64,000 nucleotides of DNA, taken from positions 2,170,001-2,234,000 of the forward strand of contig NZ_CP085345.1 in assembly GCF_020618415.1 (NCBI RefSeq), given 5' to 3'. The DNA comes from Cupriavidus sp. MP-37. Lineage in GTDB: Bacteria; Pseudomonadota; Gammaproteobacteria; Burkholderiales; Burkholderiaceae. The notes beneath the pieces were generated by a model. The model saw only the letters and a program-made list of their open reading frames with translations, had not been told where the DNA came from and did no database searches. Both the position numbers and the translations under genes were made by a program. Shown in pieces: positions 26,963 through 35,727 of the stretch. How positions within the stretch are numbered: the stretch's first letter is position 1; each line of letters begins with the position of its first letter.

Positions 26963-28204
26963 ATGAAGCGTCAACTTATCCCAGGTCTGCTGGGAAGCTT
27001 GCTGGGCATTGCGACCGCTACGGCGATTGCAGCGCCCGTCGAATTGAACATCAGTGCCTGGAAGGGCGGGGCGGCTGAACCGGCAGCGGTTCCCGAACTG
27101 ATTGCAAAGTTCGAGAAGGAAAATCCCGACATCAAGATCAAGTTCGATTACATCGCCCGCAACGACACCACGACGATTCTGTCTTCGCGTCTGCAGGGTG
27201 GCTCCGCGCCCGACGTGATGATGGTGGACCGCCCCTTGATGCGCCAATGGGCGTCGGCAGGTCAACTGCTGGACCTCAGCGGCGACCCGGCCATCAGCCG
27301 GCTGTCCGCGGATGTGAAGCCGCTGGCCCAGCTCGGCGGCAAGACGTTCATGATGCCGATGGAGATCGTTGGCATTGGCCTGTTCGCCAATCTGGACCTG
27401 TTGAAAAAGGCGGGTGTCGAACAGGTGCCGACCACCATTGGTGAAATGAAGGCGGCTTGCGGCAAGCTCCGCGCCGCAGGTATCACGCCGCTGCTGTTGC
27501 CGGCCAAGGATGGTTGGGCGCCTGCCATGCTGGCATTGTCCATGGGGCTTGCGCCAAGCGTGAAAGCGAATCCCGCTTTCGTCAGCGAGGTCGTTTCCGG
27601 CAAGCAGAAGTTCTCGGCAAGCCCCAACTTCAGGCAGGCCGTTGCCTCGGTGAAGGAACTGGCTGAAGCCAAGTGCTTCGATCCGAAGCTCAACGTTGGC
27701 ATTGACCCGTGGGGACTTGGCCTGACCGAGTTCACCGCGGGTCGCGTAGCCATGATCCCGCAGGGTGCGTGGAGCATTCAGAAGATGACGGTGGATGGCA
27801 AGGCTGTCAACTTTGCGTTCGCGCCGTTGCCAGGACTGGAGGGCGGCAAGGCGAGCGGCATTGACATGTTGGGCACGGCCTGGGCGATCAATGCTTCCAC
27901 GAAGAATGCCGCGGCGGCCAAGCGCTGGGTGCAGTTCTGGACCAAGGATGAGAATCTCGGCAAGTTCCTGCAGGCAGAGGCCGCGTTCAGCCCGTTTGCA
28001 GATGGCGCAATCAGGCTGCCCAAGTCGGCACAGCTCTACGCTGACGCGCGCAAGGCCGGCAACACGGTGCCGCATCCAAAGGGGGATGTGTCAGCAGCAT
28101 TCATTCAGGAAGTGCAGAAGAGCATGACGGCGTTCCTGTTGAACATCAACCAGGATGCGACTGCCGTACTGGCCCGCTGGGACAACGCGCCCCAGCAGCA
28201 ATAG
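26963..28204 (+). CDS. Sugar ABC transporter substrate-binding protein
   Basis: The start at 26963 follows GTGGAGGAAGAC and gives 413 residues with a signal peptide (cleaved near AIAAPVELN). It belongs to the extracellular solute-binding family 1 (maltose/glycerol-phosphate type): ISAWKGGAAEPAAVPELIAK near the N-terminus, FVQFWT-like RWVQFWTKDENLGKF near 310. It captures a sugar, probably an aldose or sugar acid, in the periplasm. It is the first gene after the LacI operator and is separated from the permease genes by a hairpin at 28223-28254. Confidence 0.92.
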   Translation: MKRQLIPGLLGSLLGIATATAIAAPVELNISAWKGGAAEPAAVPELIAKFEKENPDIKIKFDYIARNDTTTILSSRLQGGSAPDVMMVDRPLMRQWASAGQLLDLSGDPAISRLSADVKPLAQLGGKTFMMPMEIVGIGLFANLDLLKKAGVEQVPTTIGEMKAACGKLRAAGITPLLLPAKDGWAPAMLALSMGLAPSVKANPAFVSEVVSGKQKFSASPNFRQAVASVKELAEAKCFDPKLNVGIDPWGLGLTEFTAGRVAMIPQGAWSIQKMTVDGKAVNFAFAPLPGLEGGKASGIDMLGTAWAINASTKNAAAAKRWVQFWTKDENLGKFLQAEAAFSPFADGAIRLPKSAQLYADARKAGNTVPHPKGDVSAAFIQEVQKSMTAFLLNINQDATAVLARWDNAPQQQ

Positions 28205-28222
28205 ACCATCGCTCTCACGTGG

Positions 28223-28254
28223 CGTTGATGCCACGGACGTTCGTGGCATCAACG
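28223..28254. repeat. Strong intercistronic hairpin after the binding-protein gene
   Basis: CGTTGATGCCACG (28223-28235) and its exact complement (28242-28254) form a perfect 13-bp stem with a 6-nt loop. It sits between the binding-protein gene and the first permease gene and lacks a T-tract. Such structures usually protect the upstream mRNA from 3' exonucleases or cause partial termination, giving more binding protein than permease. Confidence 0.7.
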
Positions 28255-28267
28255 ATGCAGGAATGAT

Positions 28268-29137
28268 ATGAGTAAAAAGCACCACTTGCTATGGTTCGCG
28301 GCCCCGGCGCTGTTGCTGTACGCAGTCTTCGGGATCTATCCGCTGATCAGCGCCGTGAAACTGAGCTTCACCAGTTTCGCAGGCGTGGGGGAGCCGAAAT
28401 GGATCGGCTTGAAGAACTATTTCGAGATCCTCATGGATCCCGCTTACCTCACGGTACTGAAGGTCACGCTGGCATATACGGTCATTGTGGTTACGGTCCA
28501 GAACCTGCTTGGGCTCTTGTTTGCCGCCTTGCTGTTCTCAGTGCCAAAAATCCGCAGCGGCGCCCGTGTGGCGATGCTGGTTCCGAGCATGTACTCGGCG
28601 GTGATCGCAGCCTTTGTCTGGCAGTACATCTACTCCCCGCTGGGCGGTGGCCTCAATGAAATCCTGAAGGCGGTCGGGCTGGCCGACTACCAAAGCACCT
28701 GGCTGGGCGAGCCATCGATTGCGCTGTTCTCTGTGGCAGCCGTCCAGATCTGGATGTACGTGGGGTACTCGACGGCCATCTTTCTCGCAGGCTACCTGAG
28801 CATCCCCGCCGAACTGCATGACGCGGCGAGGATTGATGGCGCCAATTCCTGGCAACGCTTTGCGAGGATCGACGTGCCGCTGTTGGCGCCATCGTTCACT
28901 GTGAACATCACGCTGAGCACCATCGGCACGCTCAAGAGCTTTGAGCTTCCGCTCGTGCTGACGCAGGGGGGGCCGGACGGTGCGACGACAACGCTTGGCC
29001 TGCAGATTTTCAACAGCCTGTTCAACGATTACCGCTTTGGCTTCTCCAGCGCATTGTCCATCGTCATGCTGCTGATGATCGTTTTCATTGCCTACACGCA
29101 GAACTGGTTCTTGCGCAAGCGGGAGCAATCCGTATGA
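28268..29137 (+). CDS. Sugar ABC transporter permease (MalF-like)
   Basis: 289 residues with six predicted membrane helices. The EAA loop that contacts the ATPase is recognisable in AELHDAARIDGANSWQRFARIDVPLL, near residue 180. The protein belongs to the CUT1 permease family. It starts about 14 bp after the intercistronic hairpin, behind a GCAGGAATGAT site. The stop overlaps the ATG of the second permease gene (ATGA), so the two are translationally coupled. Confidence 0.93.
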   Translation: MSKKHHLLWFAAPALLLYAVFGIYPLISAVKLSFTSFAGVGEPKWIGLKNYFEILMDPAYLTVLKVTLAYTVIVVTVQNLLGLLFAALLFSVPKIRSGARVAMLVPSMYSAVIAAFVWQYIYSPLGGGLNEILKAVGLADYQSTWLGEPSIALFSVAAVQIWMYVGYSTAIFLAGYLSIPAELHDAARIDGANSWQRFARIDVPLLAPSFTVNITLSTIGTLKSFELPLVLTQGGPDGATTTLGLQIFNSLFNDYRFGFSSALSIVMLLMIVFIAYTQNWFLRKREQSV

Positions 29138-30015
29138 GCACCACCACCTTACCGCATGTCGAGGGACGTTCCCGCGGCCGCACCCTGATCAGCTTGCGAG
29201 GCATGTCCGGAATGTTCCGCTCGGCCCTGGCGGTCGGTATTGTCGCTGTCATCCTGCTGCCGATCTTCTACATGCTGATGATGTCGGTTCGCTCTGGCAG
29301 CGAGATTGCCGCGGCTCCGCTCGGGTTGCCCAGGGGATTTCACTGGGAAAACTACGTTCGGACATTCGCTGCCATGAATTACTGGCGCAGCGTAGCCAAC
29401 ACGCTGGGGATCACCGTCGTAGTCACGGTACTGGTTTCCCTGCTTGCCTCGATGGCGGCCTATCCGCTGGCCCGCATCCGCGGTGCGATCTCGAGCCTCC
29501 TGTACATGGTGCTCACGCTGGGCCTGACCATTCCGATGTTCGTGAGCCTGACCCCGATTTATCTGCTGTTGCGTGACCTGGGCCTTCTCAACTCGTATGC
29601 CGGGATCATCCTGGCCTACACCGTTCTCAACTTGCCGCTCGGGGTGTTCTTCTACGCGAGCTTTTTGAAGAGCGTGCCGATGGAACTGGAAGAAGCCGCG
29701 GTGCTCGACGGCTGCACGCCGTGGCAGGTGTACCGCTACATCATCCTGCCCTTGCTGCGGCCGATCACCGGCACGTTGGCGATGTTCGTCACGCTCCACG
29801 TCTGGAACGATCTTGTCTATCCGCTGCTGTTCCTGTCGGATCCTGAGAAGTTTCCGATCACCGTTTCCGTGTTTCGCTTTATCGGCACCATGGACGTGGA
29901 CCCGACCAAGCTGTTCCCCGCTGCAGTGATGGGGACCCTGCCGCTGCTGATCATGTTTCTCGTCCTGCAGCGCAGGATCGTGGCCGGCATTACCGCAGGT
30001 GCCGTAAAGGGGTAA
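29134..30015 (+). CDS. Sugar ABC transporter permease (MalG-like)
   Basis: 293 residues with six predicted helices and the EAA motif MELEEAAVLDGCTPWQVYRY around residue 190. It pairs with the upstream permease to form the CUT1 channel. The ATG overlaps the upstream stop by 4 bp and the next gene starts 3 bp after this stop, so the operon is tightly packed. The ATPase is encoded later (31992), after the SDR and dgoD genes, an unusual interruption. Confidence 0.93.
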   Translation: MSTTTLPHVEGRSRGRTLISLRGMSGMFRSALAVGIVAVILLPIFYMLMMSVRSGSEIAAAPLGLPRGFHWENYVRTFAAMNYWRSVANTLGITVVVTVLVSLLASMAAYPLARIRGAISSLLYMVLTLGLTIPMFVSLTPIYLLLRDLGLLNSYAGIILAYTVLNLPLGVFFYASFLKSVPMELEEAAVLDGCTPWQVYRYIILPLLRPITGTLAMFVTLHVWNDLVYPLLFLSDPEKFPITVSVFRFIGTMDVDPTKLFPAAVMGTLPLLIMFLVLQRRIVAGITAGAVKG

Positions 30016-30018
30016 GCC

Positions 30019-30807
30019 ATGGGTGAAATGCACTACAACCTGACCGGGCGCATCGTTGTCGTAACCGGAGGCGGTGCCGGCATCGGCCTCGGCATTGTCA
30101 AGGTCTTGGCCGGGCAAGGCGCTCGGGTTGTGATGGCCGAATGCAACCCGGCCGGCCGACAGGTTGCCGAGTCTCTCAGAGATGCGGACCTCGACGTGAG
30201 GTGGGTGCCGTGCGATGTCAGCGACCCGCTAAGCATTGAAGACCTGTTCTCGCTCGTTTCACGCGAGTACGGTGGCGTCGACGGGCTCGTCAATAACGCC
30301 GGGCTGACGATCCATGAGGACTTTTTGGAGGCGAGCCTGGCGAACTTGCAGCGCATGATCAACACGAATCTGCGCTCGGTGTTCCTGTGTACCCAGCAGG
30401 CCGCGCGTTTGATGAAGGACGTTGGCCGAGGCGGCGCAATCGTCAATCTGTCGTCGAACCACGCCGGTGCGAGCATGGAAGGCTTCGAGGGCTATGCGGC
30501 GACCAAGGGCGGGATTTGCGCAATGACTCGCGCCATGGCCTGGAGCCTGGGGCAGTACGGCATCCGGGTGAACTCGCTGAGCCCGGGCCTCACCTCGACT
30601 GATCACATCAGCCAACTGATGCAGGACCGGCCGCAGCTCCAGCGCTTCTATCCGTCATTGCATGCCACGCGCCGTATCAACGCTCCGGAGGACGTAGGCC
30701 AGATCGCGGCGTTTCTGATTTCGGATGCCTCGATCGGCATCACCGGTGCGGACCTGCTGGCGGACAACGGCCTGTCGGCGCATCTATTCAACCGCCACGA
30801 AGACTGA
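30019..30807 (+). CDS. SDR-family dehydrogenase, candidate aldose 1-dehydrogenase
   Basis: A 262-residue classical short-chain dehydrogenase. The dinucleotide motif TGGGAGIG is at 16-23, NNAG at 92-95, the catalytic Ser at 145/146 (NLSSN), Tyr159 and Lys163 (YAATK). Asp/Glu after strand 2 (MAECN, residue 41) suggests NAD preference. Its place between the permeases and galactonate dehydratase makes it the likely enzyme that oxidises the imported aldose to a lactone; this is inference from context. A D-galactose or L-arabinose substrate fits, since these share stereochemistry at the reacting carbons. Confidence 0.88.
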   Translation: MGEMHYNLTGRIVVVTGGGAGIGLGIVKVLAGQGARVVMAECNPAGRQVAESLRDADLDVRWVPCDVSDPLSIEDLFSLVSREYGGVDGLVNNAGLTIHEDFLEASLANLQRMINTNLRSVFLCTQQAARLMKDVGRGGAIVNLSSNHAGASMEGFEGYAATKGGICAMTRAMAWSLGQYGIRVNSLSPGLTSTDHISQLMQDRPQLQRFYPSLHATRRINAPEDVGQIAAFLISDASIGITGADLLADNGLSAHLFNRHED

Positions 30808-30809
30808 AT

Positions 30810-31961
30810 ATGAAGATCGCAAAGCTTGAACTGTTTCGGGTAGCACCACGCTGGCAATTCCTGAAGATTGAAACCGATGAAGGCGTGTCCGGCTGGGGCG
30901 AGCCCATTGTCGAAGGGCGTGCGGAAACGACGGCGGCCGCGGTCGAGGAACTCTCCGACCATCTGATCGGCAAGGACCCCAGGCATATCGAGGACCTGTT
31001 CCAGGTAATGTACCGCGGTGGCTTCTATCGCGGCGGCCCCGTACTCAGCAGTGCCATATCCGGCATCGAACAAGCGCTGTGGGACATCAAGGGCAAGGTG
31101 CTAGGCATTCCCGTCTACGAACTTCTGGGCGGGCCGGTGAGAAACAAGGTCAGGCTCTATGCGCACGTACGTGGAGACTCGCCCGAGGAATACGCCGCCA
31201 ACGCGCGCCAGCTGGTCGAGGCCGGTTATACCGCGCTGAAAATGGGAGTGGTCGCTGAAACCGATTGGGTTGAGCGGCCCGCTTCGATTGACGCGGCCGT
31301 TGCCAGGTTTGCAGCGGTGCGCGAAGCAGTGGGGCGCGACGTTGGGGTGGGCATCGACTTCCATGGGCGTGTACGCCGTCCGGTGGCGAAAGTCATCGCA
31401 AAAGCGATAGAGCCATTCGACCCGATGTTCTACGAGGAACTGCTATTGCCAGGAAATACCGATGCCCTGCGCGAAGTGGCGCGGACCTGTGCGGTGCCGC
31501 TGGCCACCGGTGAACGGATGTTCACCCGCTGGGAATTCAAGTCCGTGCTGGCAGAGGGCATTGTGGACATCATCCAGCCCGATGTCAGCCATGCCGGAGG
31601 CATCTGGGAGATGCGCAAGATCGCCGCCATGGCAGAGGCCTACGACGTTGCGGTGGCGCCGCACTGCCCCTTGGGTCCGTTGACGTTGGCGGCTTCCCTG
31701 CAGCTCGATTACTGCACGCCCAACGCCTTTATCCAGGAGCAATCCACCAACGTCGCCTATCACGCGGACAGTGAGAACGCCATGTTCCGCTATCTGCATG
31801 GCAACCCGTTCGAGTTCCGGGATGGTTTTGTTGCCCGCACGGCAAGCCCGGGGCTGGGCGTGGAGATCAATGAGGAAGCGGTACGGGAAGCGGCCGTGAC
31901 CGGCCATCGCTGGCGCAACCCGGTATTCCGCCTTGAGGACGGCTCGATCGCCGAATGGTAA
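30810..31961 (+). CDS. dgoD: D-galactonate dehydratase
   Basis: A 383-residue enolase-superfamily enzyme that aligns closely with E. coli DgoD along its length. The catalytic residues fall at the same numbers: metal ligands Asp183, Glu209 and Glu235, His185 (GIDFHGRV) and His285 (APHCPLGP). The C-terminus GSIAEW is also conserved. It converts D-galactonate to 2-keto-3-deoxy-D-galactonate. It starts 2 bp after the SDR gene and, with dgoK and dgoA downstream, completes the De Ley-Doudoroff lower pathway. Confidence 0.93.
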   Translation: MKIAKLELFRVAPRWQFLKIETDEGVSGWGEPIVEGRAETTAAAVEELSDHLIGKDPRHIEDLFQVMYRGGFYRGGPVLSSAISGIEQALWDIKGKVLGIPVYELLGGPVRNKVRLYAHVRGDSPEEYAANARQLVEAGYTALKMGVVAETDWVERPASIDAAVARFAAVREAVGRDVGVGIDFHGRVRRPVAKVIAKAIEPFDPMFYEELLLPGNTDALREVARTCAVPLATGERMFTRWEFKSVLAEGIVDIIQPDVSHAGGIWEMRKIAAMAEAYDVAVAPHCPLGPLTLAASLQLDYCTPNAFIQEQSTNVAYHADSENAMFRYLHGNPFEFRDGFVARTASPGLGVEINEEAVREAAVTGHRWRNPVFRLEDGSIAEW

Positions 31962-31991
31962 GGCACGGGCGCTAACGAACAGGGAATTGAC

Positions 31992-33080
31992 ATGGCAAGA
32001 GTTGCACTGCAAAAACTGGGCAAGCGATATGACGACGGTACGGAAGTCATTCGCAATGTCAGCCTCGATATCGAGGACGGCGAGTTCATGGTGTTTGTCG
32101 GACCGTCCGGCTGCGGCAAGTCGACAATGCTCCGGATGCTCGCGGGCCTGGAGGACATCACGCAAGGGGACCTCACCATCGGCGAGCGGCGTGTCAATGA
32201 CGTCGCACCGTCCAAGCGTGGTGTCTCCATGGTGTTCCAGAGCTACGCGCTGTATCCGCACATGACGGTGTACGAAAACATGGCATTCGGCCTCAAGCTT
32301 GCCGGCGCGAGCCGGGACGAGGTGGACCGCCTGGTGCGGCAGACGGCGGAGACCCTCAAGCTCACGCCGTTGCTCGGCCGCCGGCCGAAGGCACTTTCAG
32401 GCGGCCAACGCCAGCGTGTCGCCATTGGCCGCGCCATTGTGCGCAAGCCAGACGTTTTCCTGTTTGACGAGCCGCTATCCAACCTTGACGCTGCGCTGCG
32501 CGTGCAGATGCGTATCGAACTGGCGCGGCTCCATAGCCAGCTCAAGGCCACGATGATCTATGTCACGCATGATCAGATCGAGGCCATGACGCTCGGGGAC
32601 CGCATCGCCGTCTTCAACGGCGGTGTCATCGAGCAGGTCGGGCGGCCGCTGGAACTGTACAACCGCCCGGCCAATCGCTTCGTCGCTACGTTCCTGGGAT
32701 CGCCCAGCATGAATATCATGCCTGCCGATTTTTCCGTTGCGGCGGACGGCGTGCGCAAAGCCACCATCGGCGCAGTGACATCGTTTTCGCTTGGCCAGGG
32801 CGAACGGCGTGTGCCAGAGGCGGCGGGTGCCATCGGGATCCGGGCCGAGCATATCGAAATGGGACCAGCCGGTAGCCTCGACGTGCCGGGCCGCACCCGG
32901 CTCGTCGAACACCTGGGAGAGATGGCCATCGCTTACGTCGAGATTCAAGGCCACAGCGAACCCATCGCGGTGAAGCTCAAGGCGGAGGAAGGCGACATCC
33001 AGATTGGCCAGAATGTCGGGCTGCGCTTCCCGCCACAGCACGTCTTTGCTTTCGAGGCGAATGGGACGACGGTCTATTGA
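31992..33080 (+). CDS. Sugar ABC transporter ATP-binding protein (MalK/UgpC type)
   Basis: A 362-residue ATPase: Walker [10 protein letters not shown] (37-45), Q-loop [10 protein letters not shown], signature LSGGQ (135-139), Walker B FLFDE (156-160) and switch His193 (YVTHD). The C-terminal part (about 240-360) is the OB-fold regulatory domain of CUT1 ATPases. It energises the two-permease importer encoded 2 kb upstream. It is separated from dgoD by 30 bp and preceded by an AACAGGGAATTGAC site. Confidence 0.93.
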   Translation: MARVALQKLGKRYDDGTEVIRNVSLDIEDGEFMVFVGPSGCGKSTMLRMLAGLEDITQGDLTIGERRVNDVAPSKRGVSMVFQSYALYPHMTVYENMAFGLKLAGASRDEVDRLVRQTAETLKLTPLLGRRPKALSGGQRQRVAIGRAIVRKPDVFLFDEPLSNLDAALRVQMRIELARLHSQLKATMIYVTHDQIEAMTLGDRIAVFNGGVIEQVGRPLELYNRPANRFVATFLGSPSMNIMPADFSVAADGVRKATIGAVTSFSLGQGERRVPEAAGAIGIRAEHIEMGPAGSLDVPGRTRLVEHLGEMAIAYVEIQGHSEPIAVKLKAEEGDIQIGQNVGLRFPPQHVFAFEANGTTVY

Positions 33081-33141
33081 TGACGGTTCCGACGTGGGTA
33101 GACATAAGAACAGACAAAGCAATTTAGAGGCTGATGCGGGA

Positions 33142-34050
33142 ATGCATATTCGACTTGTACAGGCTGCCAACGCGATCCTTGGCGAAGGGCCGCTCTGGTG
33201 CGCAGAGGAAGAGGCGCTCTATTGGGTCGACATCGCACGCCCCGGCGTTTATCGCTACGCGCCCGGGGTGGGGCAGACCGGCGCCTGGACGCTGCCGGAG
33301 AAGGTGGGATGCATCGCCGGTCTTGAGGACGGGCGCTTGCTGCTTGCACTGCAAAGTGGTCTTTTCGCGTTGTCCACCAAAGGGGGCGCGCTCGCACGCC
33401 TGACCACCGCAGAGCACGCGACCGAACATCACCGGTTTAACGACGGGGGTGTGGACCCCGTGGGCCGCTTCTGGGTCGGCTCCATGAACGAGGAGAGTGG
33501 GAGCGCCTCGGGGAAGATGTATCGCTTTGACGGAAAAAACGAGCTGGCCGAGGTGACCGATGGTTGGACTTGCCCGAATGGCATCGGCTGGAGCCCGGAC
33601 GGCACGGTGATGTACGCGACGGATTCCGCATTGCGCACCATCTGGCGGTACGAGTATTCCCCTCACAGCGGCACGCTCGGCGAACGCAGCGTGTTCGCCA
33701 GGTTTGACAACGGTGTGCCCGATGGCCTCGCCGTGGACGCCGACGGCTTTGTCTGGTCGGCGCTGTGGGATGGATGGAGCGTGGTGCGCCTGAATCCGCA
33801 TGGGGCGGTGGAAACAGCGCTACGCATGCCCGTTCAGCGGCCCACCAGCCTGGCGTTCGGCGGGAAAGACCTGCGTACGCTCTATATCACATCGGCCACG
33901 ATCAACGTCGGTAATGAAGGGCTGAACGCGGGCCCGTTGGCTGGCGGCTTGTTTGCCGTCGAGGTATCGGTGCCCGGGATGGCGGTCGAGCGCGTCAGGC
34001 TCGATCCCGGCCAGGTGCAAAGGACTGGCGTCGGGAGCGTGGGGCCATGA
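33142..34050 (+). CDS. SMP-30/gluconolactonase family lactonase (first copy)
   Basis: The start at 33142 (MHIRLVQAANAILGEGPLW) gives 302 residues. The metal ligands are present: Glu15 (GEGPLW), Asn146 (CPNGIGW), Asp194 (PDGLAVD), with Asn100-Asp101 in RFNDGG. It should hydrolyse the sugar lactone produced by the SDR to the aldonate, in the cytoplasm. The stop overlaps the dgoK start by 4 bp (ATGA). The genomic place directly before dgoK suggests galactono- or arabinonolactone as substrate. The upstream frame beyond 33142 lies in the ATPase gene and is not used. Confidence 0.9.
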   Translation: MHIRLVQAANAILGEGPLWCAEEEALYWVDIARPGVYRYAPGVGQTGAWTLPEKVGCIAGLEDGRLLLALQSGLFALSTKGGALARLTTAEHATEHHRFNDGGVDPVGRFWVGSMNEESGSASGKMYRFDGKNELAEVTDGWTCPNGIGWSPDGTVMYATDSALRTIWRYEYSPHSGTLGERSVFARFDNGVPDGLAVDADGFVWSALWDGWSVVRLNPHGAVETALRMPVQRPTSLAFGGKDLRTLYITSATINVGNEGLNAGPLAGGLFAVEVSVPGMAVERVRLDPGQVQRTGVGSVGP

Positions 34051-35012
34051 TGATCTGTTCCGACGGCCACTTGCCTCCAGTCGCACCGCGAGTCGAGCGG
34101 GAAGCACCAGGGCTGATCGCCGTGGATTGGGGGACCTCTTCGTTCCGTGCCGCACTGATGTCTGCCGGCGGTGAGGTCCTGTCGTCAGTGTCGACCTCGG
34201 ATGGCATTGCGACGGTGCCGGCATCGGACTTCCATGGCGTGTTCGCGCGCGCCCTGGCCGGCTGGAAGAGCGAGATCCGTGAGTTGCCGATCTATTTGTG
34301 CGGAATGGTCGGGAGCCGCCAGGGTTGGGTGGAAACCGGCTATGCCGATTGCCCGGCCGGCTTTGACGCGATTGCCCGTGCCGTCGTGCGAAGAGAGGTC
34401 GAAGGCATGGCCATGCGGTTCATCCCCGGATTGCACAGCCATGAACTACCTCATGGCCATGATGTGATGCGGGGCGAGGAAACGCAGGTAATCGGCGTGA
34501 TGGGGTTCGACCGGGAAGAACTCGTCGTCACCCCGGGCACGCATTCCAAATGGATCCTGTGCAGGAACCAGGCGGTCACGCAGTTCAGGACCTTCATGAC
34601 CGGCGATCTGTACGCCGCCATGAAATCTCACACCATTCTGGCCCGCTCGATTGGCGTGGGGCAGTCACCATCAACGGATTCCCCCGCCTTCACGCAAGGC
34701 GTCAAGGCGGGCTATTCGTCGGTCAGCCTGCTGGCTGATGCATTTGCGGTACGTGCCCGCAGCCTCTATGAAGGTGAGGATTTCGATGCGGTGAGCTACC
34801 TTTCAGGTCTGCTCATCGGGGAGGAACTGGGCGCGGGCGTGACCTGTTTTCCGGCCGCCCGCCGCACCGGCGTGAAATTCGTCGGTTCGCCGGCGCTGAC
34901 CGCGTGCTATGCCTATGCTGCGGCGTGCCTGGATATCCAGGCCGAAGTGGCTGATCCGAATGCAAGCTTTATGGGTTGCCACCAGGTGGCCCGGTTCAAT
35001 GGAGAGGTATGA
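34047..35012 (+). CDS. dgoK: 2-dehydro-3-deoxygalactonokinase
   Basis: 321 residues. The N-terminal nucleotide-binding motif IAVDWGTSSFRAAL and the central stretches LCGMVGSRQGWVETGYADCP, MRGEETQVIG and TPGTHSKWI are characteristic of DgoK (an ASKHA-fold kinase). It phosphorylates 2-keto-3-deoxy-D-galactonate at the 6-position. It overlaps both neighbours by 4 bp, indicating tight coupling in dgoD-lactonase-dgoK-dgoA order. The start could also be the adjacent ATG two codons in. Confidence 0.93.
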   Translation: MMICSDGHLPPVAPRVEREAPGLIAVDWGTSSFRAALMSAGGEVLSSVSTSDGIATVPASDFHGVFARALAGWKSEIRELPIYLCGMVGSRQGWVETGYADCPAGFDAIARAVVRREVEGMAMRFIPGLHSHELPHGHDVMRGEETQVIGVMGFDREELVVTPGTHSKWILCRNQAVTQFRTFMTGDLYAAMKSHTILARSIGVGQSPSTDSPAFTQGVKAGYSSVSLLADAFAVRARSLYEGEDFDAVSYLSGLLIGEELGAGVTCFPAARRTGVKFVGSPALTACYAYAAACLDIQAEVADPNASFMGCHQVARFNGEV

Positions 35013-35650
35013 TGGAAGGGGTCAGCAGCGCGGCGCGTTTCAATGCCCTGATGTCGCAATGCCCTATCGTTGCGATACTGCGAGGCATCCGGCCGGCGGA
35101 AGTGGTGTCGGTTGGCGACGTGCTCATCCGCAGCGGCATCCGGATTATCGAAGTCCCGCTGAATTCGCCAGAGCCGCTGGAGAGCATCTGGCGGCTTGCC
35201 ACCGTGTTTGGGGATACTGCGATGATCGGGGCGGGGACCGTACTTGAAGTTGCCGATGTCACGCATGTCGCCGCAGCCGGCGGTGATCTGGCGGTCTCGC
35301 CGAATGTCAACGTGGCGGTCATTCGAGAAGCGGTGGCTGCCGGCATGGTTTCGCTCCCCGGCGTGGCTACCCCGAGCGAAGCATTTACGGCCCTTTCCGC
35401 CGGAGCCCATGCCCTGAAGGCGTTCCCCGCCGAACAGATCGGCTGCGGCGCCCTCAAGGCATGGAAATCGGTGCTCCCCGCCGATGCAAGAATACTAGCC
35501 GTCGGCGGGGTCGATGCTGCGACCATCCCTGCCTTACGCGAAGCCGGTGTGGCGGGATTCGGCATCGGTGGTACGTTGTACCGGCCGGGCTTATCCGCGG
35601 CGGATGTGGAGGTGCGTGCGAGGGCGCTCGTGGGCGCGTGTGCGATATGA
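35009..35650 (+). CDS. dgoA: 2-dehydro-3-deoxy-6-phosphogalactonate aldolase
   Basis: The start at 35009, behind GGAGAGGT and overlapping dgoK by 4 bp, gives 213 residues of the KDPG/KDPGal aldolase fold. Motifs are IVAILRGI near the N-terminus, IIEVPLNSPEP (catalytic Glu), GAGTVLEV and the Schiff-base lysine in ALKAFPAEQIG. It splits the phosphorylated sugar acid into pyruvate and glyceraldehyde 3-phosphate. The stop overlaps an ATG at 35647 that may be the coupled start of the LacI regulator. Confidence 0.93.
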   Translation: MMEGVSSAARFNALMSQCPIVAILRGIRPAEVVSVGDVLIRSGIRIIEVPLNSPEPLESIWRLATVFGDTAMIGAGTVLEVADVTHVAAAGGDLAVSPNVNVAVIREAVAAGMVSLPGVATPSEAFTALSAGAHALKAFPAEQIGCGALKAWKSVLPADARILAVGGVDAATIPALREAGVAGFGIGGTLYRPGLSAADVEVRARALVGACAI

Positions 35651-35727
35651 GCGATGGCGGGAAGCGACGGGCCGCCCCTGGCGTGGCTGAAGGCCGCGTG
35701 GTCAATCATTCTCAGAGTTATCAGTTA

